The notes beneath the pieces are model-generated. The model made no database searches, was not told the origin of the DNA, and was given only the letters and a program-made list of their open reading frames with translations. 64,000 nucleotides of DNA from the NCBI RefSeq assembly GCF_024137965.1, contig NZ_CP099975.1, positions 310,001 to 374,000 on the forward strand, written 5' to 3'. This DNA is from Halomonas sp. Y3. Its GTDB lineage: Bacteria; Pseudomonadota; Gammaproteobacteria; Pseudomonadales; Halomonadaceae. Positions 17,355 through 25,650 of the stretch are shown here, one piece after another (position 1 is the first letter of the stretch; every line of letters begins with the position of its first letter). A program made the position numbers and the translations under genes.

Positions 17355-18145
17355 AGCATGTTAAAATCAATGAAAGTGGTGGGGCTCTCTGGATAATTTT
17401 AAACCGCCCTGAAGTGAGGAACGCATTTTCCTCTGAAATGAGGGAGTCACTTAAAGAAGCTCTTGCTAAGGCTGATTCTGATGAATCTATACGATGTGTT
17501 GTGATTAAAGGTGCGGGAGGGAATTTCATCTCCGGGGGTGACCTGAAAAAATTTTCTGAACTGATTGAGCGCCCCAGTTGTGAAGCTAAGCATGCTTTTT
17601 ATAATAGAGTTCAGGATCTCAACCAGTTGATTATGATGATCATGAACCTTAAGAAGCCTGTTGTTGCATGTGTAGAAGGGAAAGTGGCTGGTGCAGGCGT
17701 AAGCCTTGCACTGGCTTGCGATTTGGTTGTTGCGTCAGATAATTCTAAATTCATTATTTCATACTCAAAGGTCGGTGCAAGCCCAGATGGTGGGCTTTCA
17801 TTCTCCCTTCCTAGGGCTGTTGGGATTAAAAAATACATGGAGTTAGTGCTGTTGGGAGGATCGATAAGTGCCAGTGAAGCCATGGATTATGGGCTGGTAA
17901 ATTTTGTCTTTGATGATGCAGAGGTGTCTGGGAAAACTGAGGAGTTGGTGTCAAGGCTTTGCAATGGACCTACATATGCTTTTGGCAAGGTCAAGAGCCT
18001 GTCTGCTTATTCTGAAAGCTCCAGCCTGGTGGAACAATTGCATCATGAGGCTATTGCTTTTTCCGAGTGTGCCAGCACAGATGATTTTCGTGAAGGAGTT
18101 TCATCTTTTTTAGAAAAAAGAAAGGCCAATTTTTTAGGCTTGTAA
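17351..18145 (+). CDS. Crotonase-family protein, probable enoyl-CoA isomerase (PaaG-like)
   Basis: 264 residues of the crotonase fold. The oxyanion-hole segments are FISGGDLKKFSE and GKVAGAGVSLALACDL. The two catalytic glutamates of enoyl-CoA hydratases are both missing: the first position is Ser (GVSLALACD) and the second is also Ser (ISYSKVG). An Asp in ASPDGGLSFSLPR (D146) sits where PaaG-type isomerases place theirs. It therefore more likely shifts a double bond in an unsaturated acyl-CoA than hydrates it. It is the last gene of the module. Residue alignment was done by eye. Confidence 0.75.
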   Translation: MKHVKINESGGALWIILNRPEVRNAFSSEMRESLKEALAKADSDESIRCVVIKGAGGNFISGGDLKKFSELIERPSCEAKHAFYNRVQDLNQLIMMIMNLKKPVVACVEGKVAGAGVSLALACDLVVASDNSKFIISYSKVGASPDGGLSFSLPRAVGIKKYMELVLLGGSISASEAMDYGLVNFVFDDAEVSGKTEELVSRLCNGPTYAFGKVKSLSAYSESSSLVEQLHHEAIAFSECASTDDFREGVSSFLEKRKANFLGL

Positions 18146-18523
18146 TCCCATCAGCTTCACATTATTTACCGTCAATCTTGCTGTGTCTTTAAGATGGGTG
18201 CCTCCGGTACTTATTTATTATTAAATGAGCTGGCTTGACATGCAGAATAAATGTCGTAAGCTCACCGATGCAAGTGCCGCCCATGGCGGCCCGGTGGTCT
18301 CGACCGGCACCAACCGAGGCACCCCGGCACCCAGGCGTTTCAAGGGTGCGCCGCTTGGCGGTACGCCACCTCCCAAGGCCTCGCGCATCCCGAGACGAGG
18401 CCGCCCATCCGGGCTGGATGCTGCACCTCTTCCTCGGCACTCATGTGCCATCACCCACCAGGGGATTCACATCCCCGGTGGGGAAGGTGTGTCCCCTGTG
18501 TGCATTACCGCAGGAGATCCACC
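18146..18523. other. Junction between the AT-rich module and the ICE block
   Basis: There is no supported gene. Base composition changes abruptly at about 18,240-18,270, from AT-rich on the left to strongly GC-rich on the right, so the joining point of two DNA segments probably lies here. A hairpin at 18,454-18,482 precedes the next gene. Confidence 0.6.
18454..18482. promoter_or_regulatory. Intergenic hairpin of the ICE block (1)
   Basis: A 12-bp stem: CCCACC pairs with GGTGGG and GGGGAT with ATCCCC, with one bulged A and a TCAC loop. Related hairpins occur before other genes of this block (18,913-18,930; 20,242-20,257; 22,491-22,522). Confidence 0.55.
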
Positions 18524-18889
18524 ATGAAGTCCTACGATATGTCGTTTCTGGCTCGCGATCACGGCTTTGCGGGCAAGATCCGCCTCAGCGAGCGGGTCAT
18601 GAATGACTGCATGTTTGTCGCAGAGCACGTGGTCTCGGAGCGTGGGGTCACGCCCATCGAACGCTTCCACCTGCTGCTGCAGAGCCTGGCCGGCCAGCTG
18701 TCCGGGTACCCGGCTGGGACCCAGGCGGTGCGGTTGACGCATCATCGCATCCCGCCCAGCGGGAATCCCCACCAGCCTCTGGCTCTCGAGCTCGAGGCGT
18801 TGGTCGTGCAAGGCGACCGCCAGCACGGTGACTACCTGCTGGTGGCACGCCACGATGAGCTGAACCACGCGCAGCACTTCGCCGCGTAA
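18524..18889 (+). CDS. Hypothetical protein of the ICE block
   Basis: 121 residues starting MKSYDMSFLARDHGFAG. No membrane segment or known motif is visible. The middle part is helical-looking and the C-terminal half contains LALELEALVVQGDRQHGDYL. The ATG at 18524 follows AGGAG with an 8-base spacing. It is the first gene of a GC-rich block whose other members (RadC-like, DUF3275, DUF6094, helicase) are typical of ICE backbones, so it is probably an ICE accessory protein. I do not recognise the family. Confidence 0.6.
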   Translation: MKSYDMSFLARDHGFAGKIRLSERVMNDCMFVAEHVVSERGVTPIERFHLLLQSLAGQLSGYPAGTQAVRLTHHRIPPSGNPHQPLALELEALVVQGDRQHGDYLLVARHDELNHAQHFAA

Positions 18890-18966
18890 CCCTTCCTCAC
18901 TACCCACCCCGACCGGGACATCGCTCCCGGAGGGGGCGGTCTCGGTCATGTCCGGAGGTTCTGGTC

Positions 18967-19506
18967 ATGACACACACTTCAGCAGCTGCCCTCCCGGCAG
19001 AGTCTCGCTACTCCCCATCCAATGCGCCTCAGCTGTTCGTGCGCGACAGCGACGGCAACTACCTAGCAGCCCCCGATGACCGTGTCATCGATGCGGCGCG
19101 ACAGGTGGTGGAGCGTTCCGTCTCCAAAGGCATGAAGCTCAACACGCCCAATCGGGTGCGTGAGTTCCTGTGGCTCAAGCTGGCCGGCTATGACCATGAG
19201 GTGTTCGGTGCCATCTTCCTGGACACCCAGCACCGCGTGATCGAGTTCAGCGAGCTATTCCACGGCACCCTCGATTCCGCCTCGGTCTATCCGCGTGAGG
19301 TGGTGAAGGCGGCGCTCCACCACAACGCCGGTGCGGTGATCTTCACTCACAACCACCCGAGCGGAGAGCCCGATCCGAGCGATGCGGACCGACGCATCAC
19401 CCAGCGCCTCCAGGAGGCGCTGGGTCTGATCGAAGTGCGCGTGCTCGACCACATCGTGGTGGGCGGCTCGGACTCGGTCTCCTTCGCGGAGCGGGGTTAT
19501 CTCTGA
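18967..19506 (+). CDS. RadC-like JAB/MPN-domain protein of an ICE
   Basis: 179 residues. The C-terminal two-thirds is the RadC JAB domain: EVFGAIFLDTQHRVIEF, LFHGTLDSASVYPREVVK, and the metal motif THNHPSGEPDPSDAD with H128 and H130, closing with DHIVVGG. This metal-binding fold resembles deubiquitinase-like metalloproteases. RadC homologues are common on mobile elements, and their function is unsettled. The N-terminal helix-hairpin part of chromosomal RadC is absent, as usual for the mobile versions. The gene has its own ribosome site and a hairpin (18,913-18,930) upstream. Confidence 0.88.
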   Translation: MTHTSAAALPAESRYSPSNAPQLFVRDSDGNYLAAPDDRVIDAARQVVERSVSKGMKLNTPNRVREFLWLKLAGYDHEVFGAIFLDTQHRVIEFSELFHGTLDSASVYPREVVKAALHHNAGAVIFTHNHPSGEPDPSDADRRITQRLQEALGLIEVRVLDHIVVGGSDSVSFAERGYL

Positions 19507-19599
19507 CACCTCGGGCGCTGGCCCGTGACTTCTTAGACGGGTGCCGGCGCTGCCGGTCCCGTCCGCTCTTTTTCCATCCTGTCGAACAGGAGTCTGGTA

Positions 19600-20223
19600 A
19601 TGATCAAGATCCCCGGGCGGCTCACCGTCCGCACCATTCATGGGCGCAACGGCCCCTTCAACGTCGGCCGGCTGGCGGCCTCGATCGGCGAGTTCGTCAT
19701 CAAGGATCCTCAGCTGGACCAGTTCAGCGAAGGGGTGTTTGAGGGCGAGTTTCTGCTGCTCGAGATCCGCCCGGCGAGCTACTTCGCCGGCGGCCGGCTG
19801 GTGGTGGAGGTCCGCGCCAAGGTCGGCGAGATGCTGCTGACCGAGGACGGCATGCTGGTGAATCAGCACGGCCCGCGCTTCGACTCCGCGGAGATGGACC
19901 CGCTGGAGGAGGAGGCCACCCCTGTGCCACCCGTGCCTCCAGCCCCTCCTGCGTCTGGGTCGGGGGAGCCGATGGCACCGCCTGCGCCGCAGCCTCAGGT
20001 TGATGCTGGTGAGGGACCAGGGCCGCAAGCCCCGGATACCCACACCGCTGGCCATGAGGCCAATCCCGACGCCGAGCTCTTCGGACTGCTCTGGCCCCTG
20101 GGGCAGAGCGTCAAGCTCGATCCCACCGTGGACCGAGCGCTGTTCCGCCGTCAGGTGAGTCGACTGAAGGAACTGGGCTACCGATTCCAGGCGCCGACCC
20201 AGACCTGGCAAGCCGCTGCCTGA
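19600..20223 (+). CDS. DUF3275 family protein
   Basis: 207 residues. The N-terminal ~100 residues match what I recall of DUF3275: IKIPGRLTVRTIHGRNGPFN, VGRLAASIGEFVIKD, and GEFLLLEIRPASYFAGGRL. A Pro/Ala/Glu-rich linker (residues about 105-145) follows, then a short C-terminal domain ending in RLKELGYRFQAPTQTW. Such proteins are found in ICEs of the PAGI-2/clc kind; no function is established. The linker suggests two separately folding parts. The ATG at 19600 follows CAGGAG. Confidence 0.7.
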   Translation: MIKIPGRLTVRTIHGRNGPFNVGRLAASIGEFVIKDPQLDQFSEGVFEGEFLLLEIRPASYFAGGRLVVEVRAKVGEMLLTEDGMLVNQHGPRFDSAEMDPLEEEATPVPPVPPAPPASGSGEPMAPPAPQPQVDAGEGPGPQAPDTHTAGHEANPDAELFGLLWPLGQSVKLDPTVDRALFRRQVSRLKELGYRFQAPTQTWQAAA

Positions 20224-20305
20224 GGCAGCCACTCCCCACCGGGGCATCTCGATGCCCTGGGCTCGGGATGTCCCCATCGCTCTTCGCTAACCGATGGAGG
20301 CCATC

Positions 20306-20899
20306 ATGCCCGAGCTCTACACCCTTGATGAGTGCCTGGACCTGTACGCCGACGCGTTCTGCCTTGGCCGGCAGCGTGAGTGCCTGTTTCTCTCCCTTTG
20401 GGGGCGGGATACGGCGCTGCAGGAGCTGCTGGCCAGGCTGACGCTGCCAACGGCAGACAACGGTCTGGATACCCTGCATCTCTGCCGGGGCGACACTCGC
20501 CACCCCATGGTCTTTGGCGACATGGACCGCTACTCCCGGCGCTCCGCCCGGCTGCGCCAGACGCGCTTCGGCACCCTGGTGCACGTGTGGCTCTTCGACC
20601 AGCGCTGCATTACGCCGGATCGGACCAACCTGCACAGCATCGCCCTGCTCGACGACGAGGAGGGCGTCTGCCCGGTGGATGACCAGCTGTGGCCCCGAGT
20701 GCGGGAGCTCTGCCCGCTGCCCCTGCTGGATCACTGGCAGGCGCCGGTGATGACGCTGCTGCATGCCCAGCAGGCGGTACTGCCGGCCTCGTTCTCACAG
20801 GGGCCGATCCAGGCCTGGGAGATCTCCCTCGATGAGAACGACCTGGCCCCACGCCTCAGCGGCATGATCCGCGCCGGCGTACTCACACCCGAGCCCTGA
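20306..20899 (+). CDS. Hypothetical protein of the ICE block
   Basis: 197 residues, MPELYTLDECLDLYADAF at the start. No signal peptide or membrane segment is visible. It contains a stretch rich in charged residues (GDMDRYSRRSARLRQTRFG) and ends in LSGMIRAGVLTPEP. The ATG at 20306 is preceded by GGAGG at 5-base spacing; an ATG at 20294 overlaps that site. Position between DUF3275 and the methyltransferase-like gene suggests an ICE backbone gene. I do not recognise a family. Confidence 0.6.
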   Translation: MPELYTLDECLDLYADAFCLGRQRECLFLSLWGRDTALQELLARLTLPTADNGLDTLHLCRGDTRHPMVFGDMDRYSRRSARLRQTRFGTLVHVWLFDQRCITPDRTNLHSIALLDDEEGVCPVDDQLWPRVRELCPLPLLDHWQAPVMTLLHAQQAVLPASFSQGPIQAWEISLDENDLAPRLSGMIRAGVLTPEP

Positions 20900-20967
20900 G
20901 CTCTCGCTCCACCCTGGTGCGGCCGTTCTGGCCGCGCCTACCACACCCAACCGACAGGAGGTGTCGC

Positions 20968-22470
20968 ATGGCACTGATGTTTCAGCGCATCGCGCGCAAC
21001 TTCGCCAGGAATGGCTACTTCCCCACGGATAAGGCGTCGCTTGAGCGGGTGCTTCAGGCGCTCCGCCCAGCCAGCACCGGCCGGATGCGGGTGCTCGACC
21101 CCTGTGCGGGGGAGGGCGCTGCCATCGCCGAGCTTGCCCACCACCTGGGGCGCGAACGCGTTCAGGCCTGCGCCGTGGAGTATCACGCCGAGCGGGCCGC
21201 CTCGATGCATGGCCTGGTGGATAGAGGCCTACAGGGCGACCTGATGGACACGGTGATCTCACCGCGCAGCGTGGGCTGCCTGTGGCTCAACCCGCCCTAT
21301 GGCGACCTGCTGGCCGACCACGCCGGCTACGAGAGCTATCAGGGCAAGGGGCGCAGGCGCCTCGAGAAGCTGTTCTACCAGCGCACCGTTGGCACCCTGC
21401 AGTACGGGGGTGTGATGGTGCTTATCGTTCCCGACTACGCCCTGGACAAGGAGCTGACCGGCTGGCTGGTCAACCACTTCACCGAGCTGAGGGTCTTCCG
21501 CGCCGCCGTGGATGACTTCCAGCAGGTGGTGATCCTGGGCCGCCGGGTGCGACGCCGTGAGGCGCAGCGCAGCCAGGAGGCCAAGGCGATGCGCGCCCAG
21601 CTGCTGCGCGTGGGAAGCAAGGAGGTCATACCCGAGGTGATCCCGGAGGTGTGGCCCTTTGAACCCTACGTGGTACCGGCGGCTCAGGGCGAGCTGCGCC
21701 ACTTCTACCGCGTGTCGCTCGATGCCGAGCAGCTGGCCGATGAGGTCGGGAAGCTGCAGGGGCTCTGGCCCGGGGTGGGCAGCGTGTTCGGGAAGACCGG
21801 CCTGTCGCCGCGTCCCCCGGTGCGTCGGCTCTCCTCCTGGCATCTGGCCCTGTCGCTGGCGGCCGGGGCGATCTCCGGCGTGGTCACCGCGCCCAACGGG
21901 CGCTGCCTGGTGGTCAAGGGCAACACCCACAAGGATAAGGTCGCCAAGACCGAGTTCACCGAGCGGGAGGATGGCTCCATCACCGAGACCCGCGTGCTCA
22001 CCGACCGCTTTGTGCCGGTGATCCGCGCCTGGGAGATGACGCCTGACTCGCCTCGCTGTGGGCAGCTGCTGACCATTACCTCGACGCCGGCGGCCAATGA
22101 TGGCGAGCCGGAAGAGGGTGATCAGATGGCAGACGCCGAGGCAGGCGATGCGCCTGCGCCGCTCAACCGGGTCGCCGAACGTGCCGCGAGGCCGGATCCA
22201 CGCCGCTTCGAGGTGGGGCGAGTGGTGATGACCCGGGCCGTCAACGAGTTGGTGGAGCAGGGCGAGGTCTCGCCCATGGCGCTGCTCCGACGACACGTCA
22301 CCGGCGACTGGGGTGACGTGCCTGAGGAGGACCGCCAGAGCAACGAGCAGGCCCTGGTTCACGGTGATAGGCTGCTCTCGTCCTACCGGATCGGTGAGTC
22401 GCTCACGGTCTGGATCATCACCGAGGCGGACCGCAGCGCCACCACGCTGTTGCTGCCAGACGACTACTGA
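20968..22470 (+). CDS. DUF6094-type N-6 DNA methyltransferase-like protein
   Basis: 500 residues. The N-terminal part has a Rossmann methyltransferase core: VLDPCAGEGAAI (motif I, D44) and LWLNPPYGD (motif IV, NPPY at 108-111). These are the S-adenosylmethionine and target-base motifs of adenine-N6 methyltransferases. The C-terminal part is specific to this family: PYVVPAAQGELRHFYR, then LALSLAAGAISGVV. Related proteins sit beside SNF2-like helicases in ICEs, as here. It may modify or protect element DNA, but no activity is established. The ATG at 20968 follows AGGAGGT. Confidence 0.75.
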   Translation: MALMFQRIARNFARNGYFPTDKASLERVLQALRPASTGRMRVLDPCAGEGAAIAELAHHLGRERVQACAVEYHAERAASMHGLVDRGLQGDLMDTVISPRSVGCLWLNPPYGDLLADHAGYESYQGKGRRRLEKLFYQRTVGTLQYGGVMVLIVPDYALDKELTGWLVNHFTELRVFRAAVDDFQQVVILGRRVRRREAQRSQEAKAMRAQLLRVGSKEVIPEVIPEVWPFEPYVVPAAQGELRHFYRVSLDAEQLADEVGKLQGLWPGVGSVFGKTGLSPRPPVRRLSSWHLALSLAAGAISGVVTAPNGRCLVVKGNTHKDKVAKTEFTEREDGSITETRVLTDRFVPVIRAWEMTPDSPRCGQLLTITSTPAANDGEPEEGDQMADAEAGDAPAPLNRVAERAARPDPRRFEVGRVVMTRAVNELVEQGEVSPMALLRRHVTGDWGDVPEEDRQSNEQALVHGDRLLSSYRIGESLTVWIITEADRSATTLLLPDDY

Positions 22471-22490
22471 CCGGCGCCCCGGGCGCCATT

Positions 22491-22522
22491 CCCCACGGCG
22501 GGCCTTTCCAACCCGCCAGGGG
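22491..22522. promoter_or_regulatory. Intergenic hairpin of the ICE block (2)
   Basis: CCCC and GGCGGG (22,491-22,502) pair with CCCGCC and GGGG (22,512-22,522). Its CCCCAC...GGGG outer frame resembles the hairpin at 18,454. A second small palindrome, GGCGCCCCGGGCGCC, lies just before it. Confidence 0.5.
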
Positions 22523-22563
22523 AGGGGAGTGTCCGCCGTTTTCTTGTGAACAAGGAGACGGAC

Positions 22564-24828
22564 ATGAACGACATCACTCAGCTGCCGGCGCCGGCCGGCA
22601 TGGCGCAGTCTGGCGAGGTCTTCGGGCCTCAGGTGGACCTCAACGCCTTCGTGGAGGAATTTGGCGATGGCCTTTTGGCCTCGCTCAACCGCTCCCATCC
22701 CCCAGTCTATGACGGTGAGGCCAACTCTCGTCGCCAGGCCGTGATGGCGTCCCTCAAGCGGGCGCCTTTCCCCGAGCAGGCTGAGGTGGTCCAGGCTATC
22801 TCGGCGCTGCTGCTCGACCGGCACGAGCCGGCGGGCATCATCAACGCCGAGATGGGCACCGGCAAGACCATGATGGCCATCGCCACCGCGGCGGTCTGTC
22901 ACGGCGAAGGCTATCGGCGTTTCCTGGTGATCGCACCGCCCCACCTGGTCTACAAGTGGCGGCGGGAGATCCTGGAGACCGTCGATCAGGCCAGGGTCTG
23001 GGTGCTGAACGGCCCGGATACCCTGGTCAAGCTGCTCAAGCTCCGTGAGGCCCTGGGCCAGCCGTCCGATGGGCGGCCGGAGTTCTTTATCCTGGGGCGT
23101 GTGCGCATGCGCATGGGCTTCCACTGGCGACCCGTTGCCGCGCGCAAGCGCGTGCCGGGCGGCGAGCTGGCGGCCTGCCCCCAGTGCGGTGGCACGGTGG
23201 TCGACTGCGACAACGAGGTGGTATCGCTGTCGCAGTTTCTCCGTGAGGAGCGGCGCCACAAGTGCCGGCACTGTCACAGCCCTCTCTGGACGCTGATGCG
23301 GCCGCAGCGGGCGACGGGCAGCCTGCAGCGCGACCTGGTGCTCAAGGCGCTGCGCAAGCTGCCCACCATCGGCAAGGTCTCCTCGGAGCGCCTGGTGCAG
23401 CAGTTTGGCGAGGAGTTCCTGGCCACGCTGCTGGGCGACAACATCCACGAGTTCATCAACCTCATGGATGAGAACGGCGAGCTGGTGTTCTCCGACCGGC
23501 AGGCGGCCCGCATGGAGCGCGCCATGGCCACGATGGAGTTCGGCTTCGGTGAAGGCGGCTATCAGCCGAGCGAGTTCATCAAGCGGCAGCTGCCGGATCA
23601 CACCTTCGATCTGCTGATCGTGGACGAGGGCCATGAGTACAAGAACGCCGGGTCGGCCCAGGGCCAGGCCATGGGCGTGCTGGCAGCCAAGGCGCGCAAG
23701 TCGCTGCTGCTGACCGGCACCCTGATGGGCGGCTATGCCGACGACCTGTTCCACCTGCTGTTCCGCATCCTCACGCCGAAGATGCTCGAAGACGGCTATC
23801 GCCCCAACGGGCGCGGATCGATGGGGCCTGCGGCCATGTCGTTCCTGCGTGACCACGGGGTGTTGAAGGACATCTACACCGAGCGCGATGGCGATTCGCA
23901 CAAGACAGCGCGAGGCAAGAAGCTGTCGGTGCGGACCGTCAAGGCCCCGGGCTTCGGCCCCAAGGGGATCATGCGCTACGTGCTGCCCTTCACCGTCTTC
24001 CTCAAGCTCAAGGACATCGGTGGCAACGTGTTGCCGCCCTACGATGAAGACTTCATCGAGGTGCCGATGGACGACGAGCAGGCCTTTGCCTACCGGCGGC
24101 TCGAGGGTCAACTGACCGCCGAGCTCAGACAGGCGCTGGCACGCAAGGACACCACCCTGCTGGGCGTGGTGCTCAATGCGCTGCTGGCCTGGCCGGACTG
24201 CTGCTTCCGACCGGAGACGGTCAAGCATCCGCGTTCGGGCAGCCTGCTGGCGTTCGTGAAGAGCCTATACGGCGAGCAGCAGCCGATGCCCAAGGAGCGG
24301 GAACTGGTGGCGATCTGCCGGCGAGAGAAGGCGGAGGGTCGCAAGGTGCTGGTCTACACGACATACACCGGCAAGCGTGATACCAGCAGTCGACTCAAGG
24401 CGGTGCTCACCCAGGCCGGCTTCAAGGTCGCGGTGCTGCGCTCGAGCGTGGAGACCCAGCGACGCGAGGACTGGATTGCCGATCAGGTCGACCGCGATGT
24501 CGACGTGCTGATCACCAATCCGGACCTGGTGAAGACCGGCCTCGACCTGCTGGACTTCCCCACCATCGTCTTCATGCAGACGGGCTGGAACGTCTACACC
24601 CTGCAGCAGGCCGCTCGCCGCTCCTGGCGGATCGGCCAGCGGCAGCCAGTGAAGGTGCTCTACCTCGGCTATGCCGGATCGTCACAGATCGCCTGCCTGT
24701 CGCTGATGGCCAAGAAGATTGCCGTGGCCCAAAGCACGTCGGGAGACGTGCCCGAGTCGGGCCTGGATGCCCTCAACACGGATGGAGACTCCGTGGAGAT
24801 GGTCCTGGCCAGACAACTTGTTGCATGA
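22564..24828 (+). CDS. SNF2/DEAD-like helicase of an ICE
   Basis: 754 residues with a superfamily 2 helicase core. Walker A is AEMGTGKTMM (K101), motif II is VDEGHEYKN (D354/E355), motif III LLLTGTLMGG, and motif VI QAARRSWRIGQRQPVKVLYL, which is the SNF2-type arginine-finger region. Between motifs I and II there is a zinc-ribbon insertion with CPQC (205-208) and CRHC (234-237). It would be a DNA translocase. The ATG at 22564 follows AAGGAG. A related but diverged copy of its last 37 codons appears at 30,992-31,105. A strong hairpin follows the stop. Confidence 0.85.
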   Translation: MNDITQLPAPAGMAQSGEVFGPQVDLNAFVEEFGDGLLASLNRSHPPVYDGEANSRRQAVMASLKRAPFPEQAEVVQAISALLLDRHEPAGIINAEMGTGKTMMAIATAAVCHGEGYRRFLVIAPPHLVYKWRREILETVDQARVWVLNGPDTLVKLLKLREALGQPSDGRPEFFILGRVRMRMGFHWRPVAARKRVPGGELAACPQCGGTVVDCDNEVVSLSQFLREERRHKCRHCHSPLWTLMRPQRATGSLQRDLVLKALRKLPTIGKVSSERLVQQFGEEFLATLLGDNIHEFINLMDENGELVFSDRQAARMERAMATMEFGFGEGGYQPSEFIKRQLPDHTFDLLIVDEGHEYKNAGSAQGQAMGVLAAKARKSLLLTGTLMGGYADDLFHLLFRILTPKMLEDGYRPNGRGSMGPAAMSFLRDHGVLKDIYTERDGDSHKTARGKKLSVRTVKAPGFGPKGIMRYVLPFTVFLKLKDIGGNVLPPYDEDFIEVPMDDEQAFAYRRLEGQLTAELRQALARKDTTLLGVVLNALLAWPDCCFRPETVKHPRSGSLLAFVKSLYGEQQPMPKERELVAICRREKAEGRKVLVYTTYTGKRDTSSRLKAVLTQAGFKVAVLRSSVETQRREDWIADQVDRDVDVLITNPDLVKTGLDLLDFPTIVFMQTGWNVYTLQQAARRSWRIGQRQPVKVLYLGYAGSSQIACLSLMAKKIAVAQSTSGDVPESGLDALNTDGDSVEMVLARQLVA

Positions 24829-24832
24829 CCTT

Positions 24833-24860
24833 AGCCCTCCTTCCGCACGGAAGGAGGGCT
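24833..24860 (+). terminator. Hairpin after the helicase gene
   Basis: A perfect 12-bp stem (24,833-24,844 with 24,849-24,860) and GCAC loop start 5 bases after the helicase stop. No T-run follows, so it may act as a transcript-stabilising hairpin as well as a terminator. Confidence 0.6.
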
Positions 24861-25026
24861 GATTGGGAGGGATCAGAATATTCTTATCCCAAGCTTGAAA
24901 GGTGTGTTATCTCCGCACTTGTAGTCTGAAGAGAGCTGTTGATATTCAGCTTAGGGGCTCGTAATGATTTAATTTTGGCAGCAAGCAGAATGGCGCTACT
25001 CTCCTTTGTATGCTGATCTCATGGAG

Positions 25027-25650
25027 TCAAGTCTTTTTGTAGGCTGCAAGCATAATGGCTGCGATTATAAAAAAAGAACCAAATGCGCGATTCATAAGTT
25101 TTATTCTTGATGTGGAGTTGACAAATCGCTTGAGCTGGCTAGCCAGTGCTGCATAGCAGAACATGACGATAATATCTACAGTGAGGAGCGTTCCGCCCAT
25201 TAGAAAGAGCTGGGGTATATAAGATGACGTGCTGCTGTTGGATAGGAACTGGGGGAAAAGAGCGACCAGAAATACCGTGGCTTTAGGGTTGGTTAGGTTG
25301 ACGAACGCAGATTGCCAGAACTGCTTCTTCTTTGTGTTCTCGCCATTATCGATGTTGCCCAAGGAGCCAGGTAATCTCCACTTCTGAACGCCTAACCAAA
25401 CTAGATATGCAACTCCCATCCACTTGATAAGTGAGAAAATTGTGGTGGAAGATGCTAAGATTGCCCCAATCCCAATAGCAACTGCTAGAATCTGTATGCC
25501 ATACCCAAGTTGCAAGCCCAAGATGGTTGGGAAGGCGGACTTAACACCATTATTAATTCCGCTGTTCATCGTGTTGATAGCTCCTGCCCCTGGAGATATG
25601 CTCACCAAAAACGAAGCCATTAGGAAAGTAAGCCAAACGCCAAGACTCAT
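25027..25650 (-). CDS. LysE/RhtB-family amino acid exporter
   Basis: 207 residues with about six membrane segments. It opens MSLGVWLTFLMASFLVSISP, and the family loop follows as SISPGAGAINTMNSG (usual form: PGP). VNLTNPKATVFLVALFPQF is typical of the fifth segment region. It would export an amino acid or related metabolite across the inner membrane. The ATG at 25650 is preceded by GGGAG; longer starts add an untypical stretch. The gene is AT-rich and stands alone on the minus strand, so it looks like cargo of the element. Substrate cannot be assigned. Confidence 0.82.
   Translation of the reverse strand: MSLGVWLTFLMASFLVSISPGAGAINTMNSGINNGVKSAFPTILGLQLGYGIQILAVAIGIGAILASSTTIFSLIKWMGVAYLVWLGVQKWRLPGSLGNIDNGENTKKKQFWQSAFVNLTNPKATVFLVALFPQFLSNSSTSSYIPQLFLMGGTLLTVDIIVMFCYAALASQLKRFVNSTSRIKLMNRAFGSFFIIAAIMLAAYKKT

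Noticed and set aside
18225..18606. Short plus-strand frames just before the ICE block
   Set aside because: They cross the composition junction, have no conserved motif, and overlap the well-supported gene starting at 18,524.
21259..24228. A very long open frame on the minus strand (about 990 codons)
   Set aside because: It lies antisense to the methyltransferase-like and helicase genes. Its sequence is biased in Leu, His, Gly and Arg and carries no motif, as expected opposite GC-rich coding DNA.
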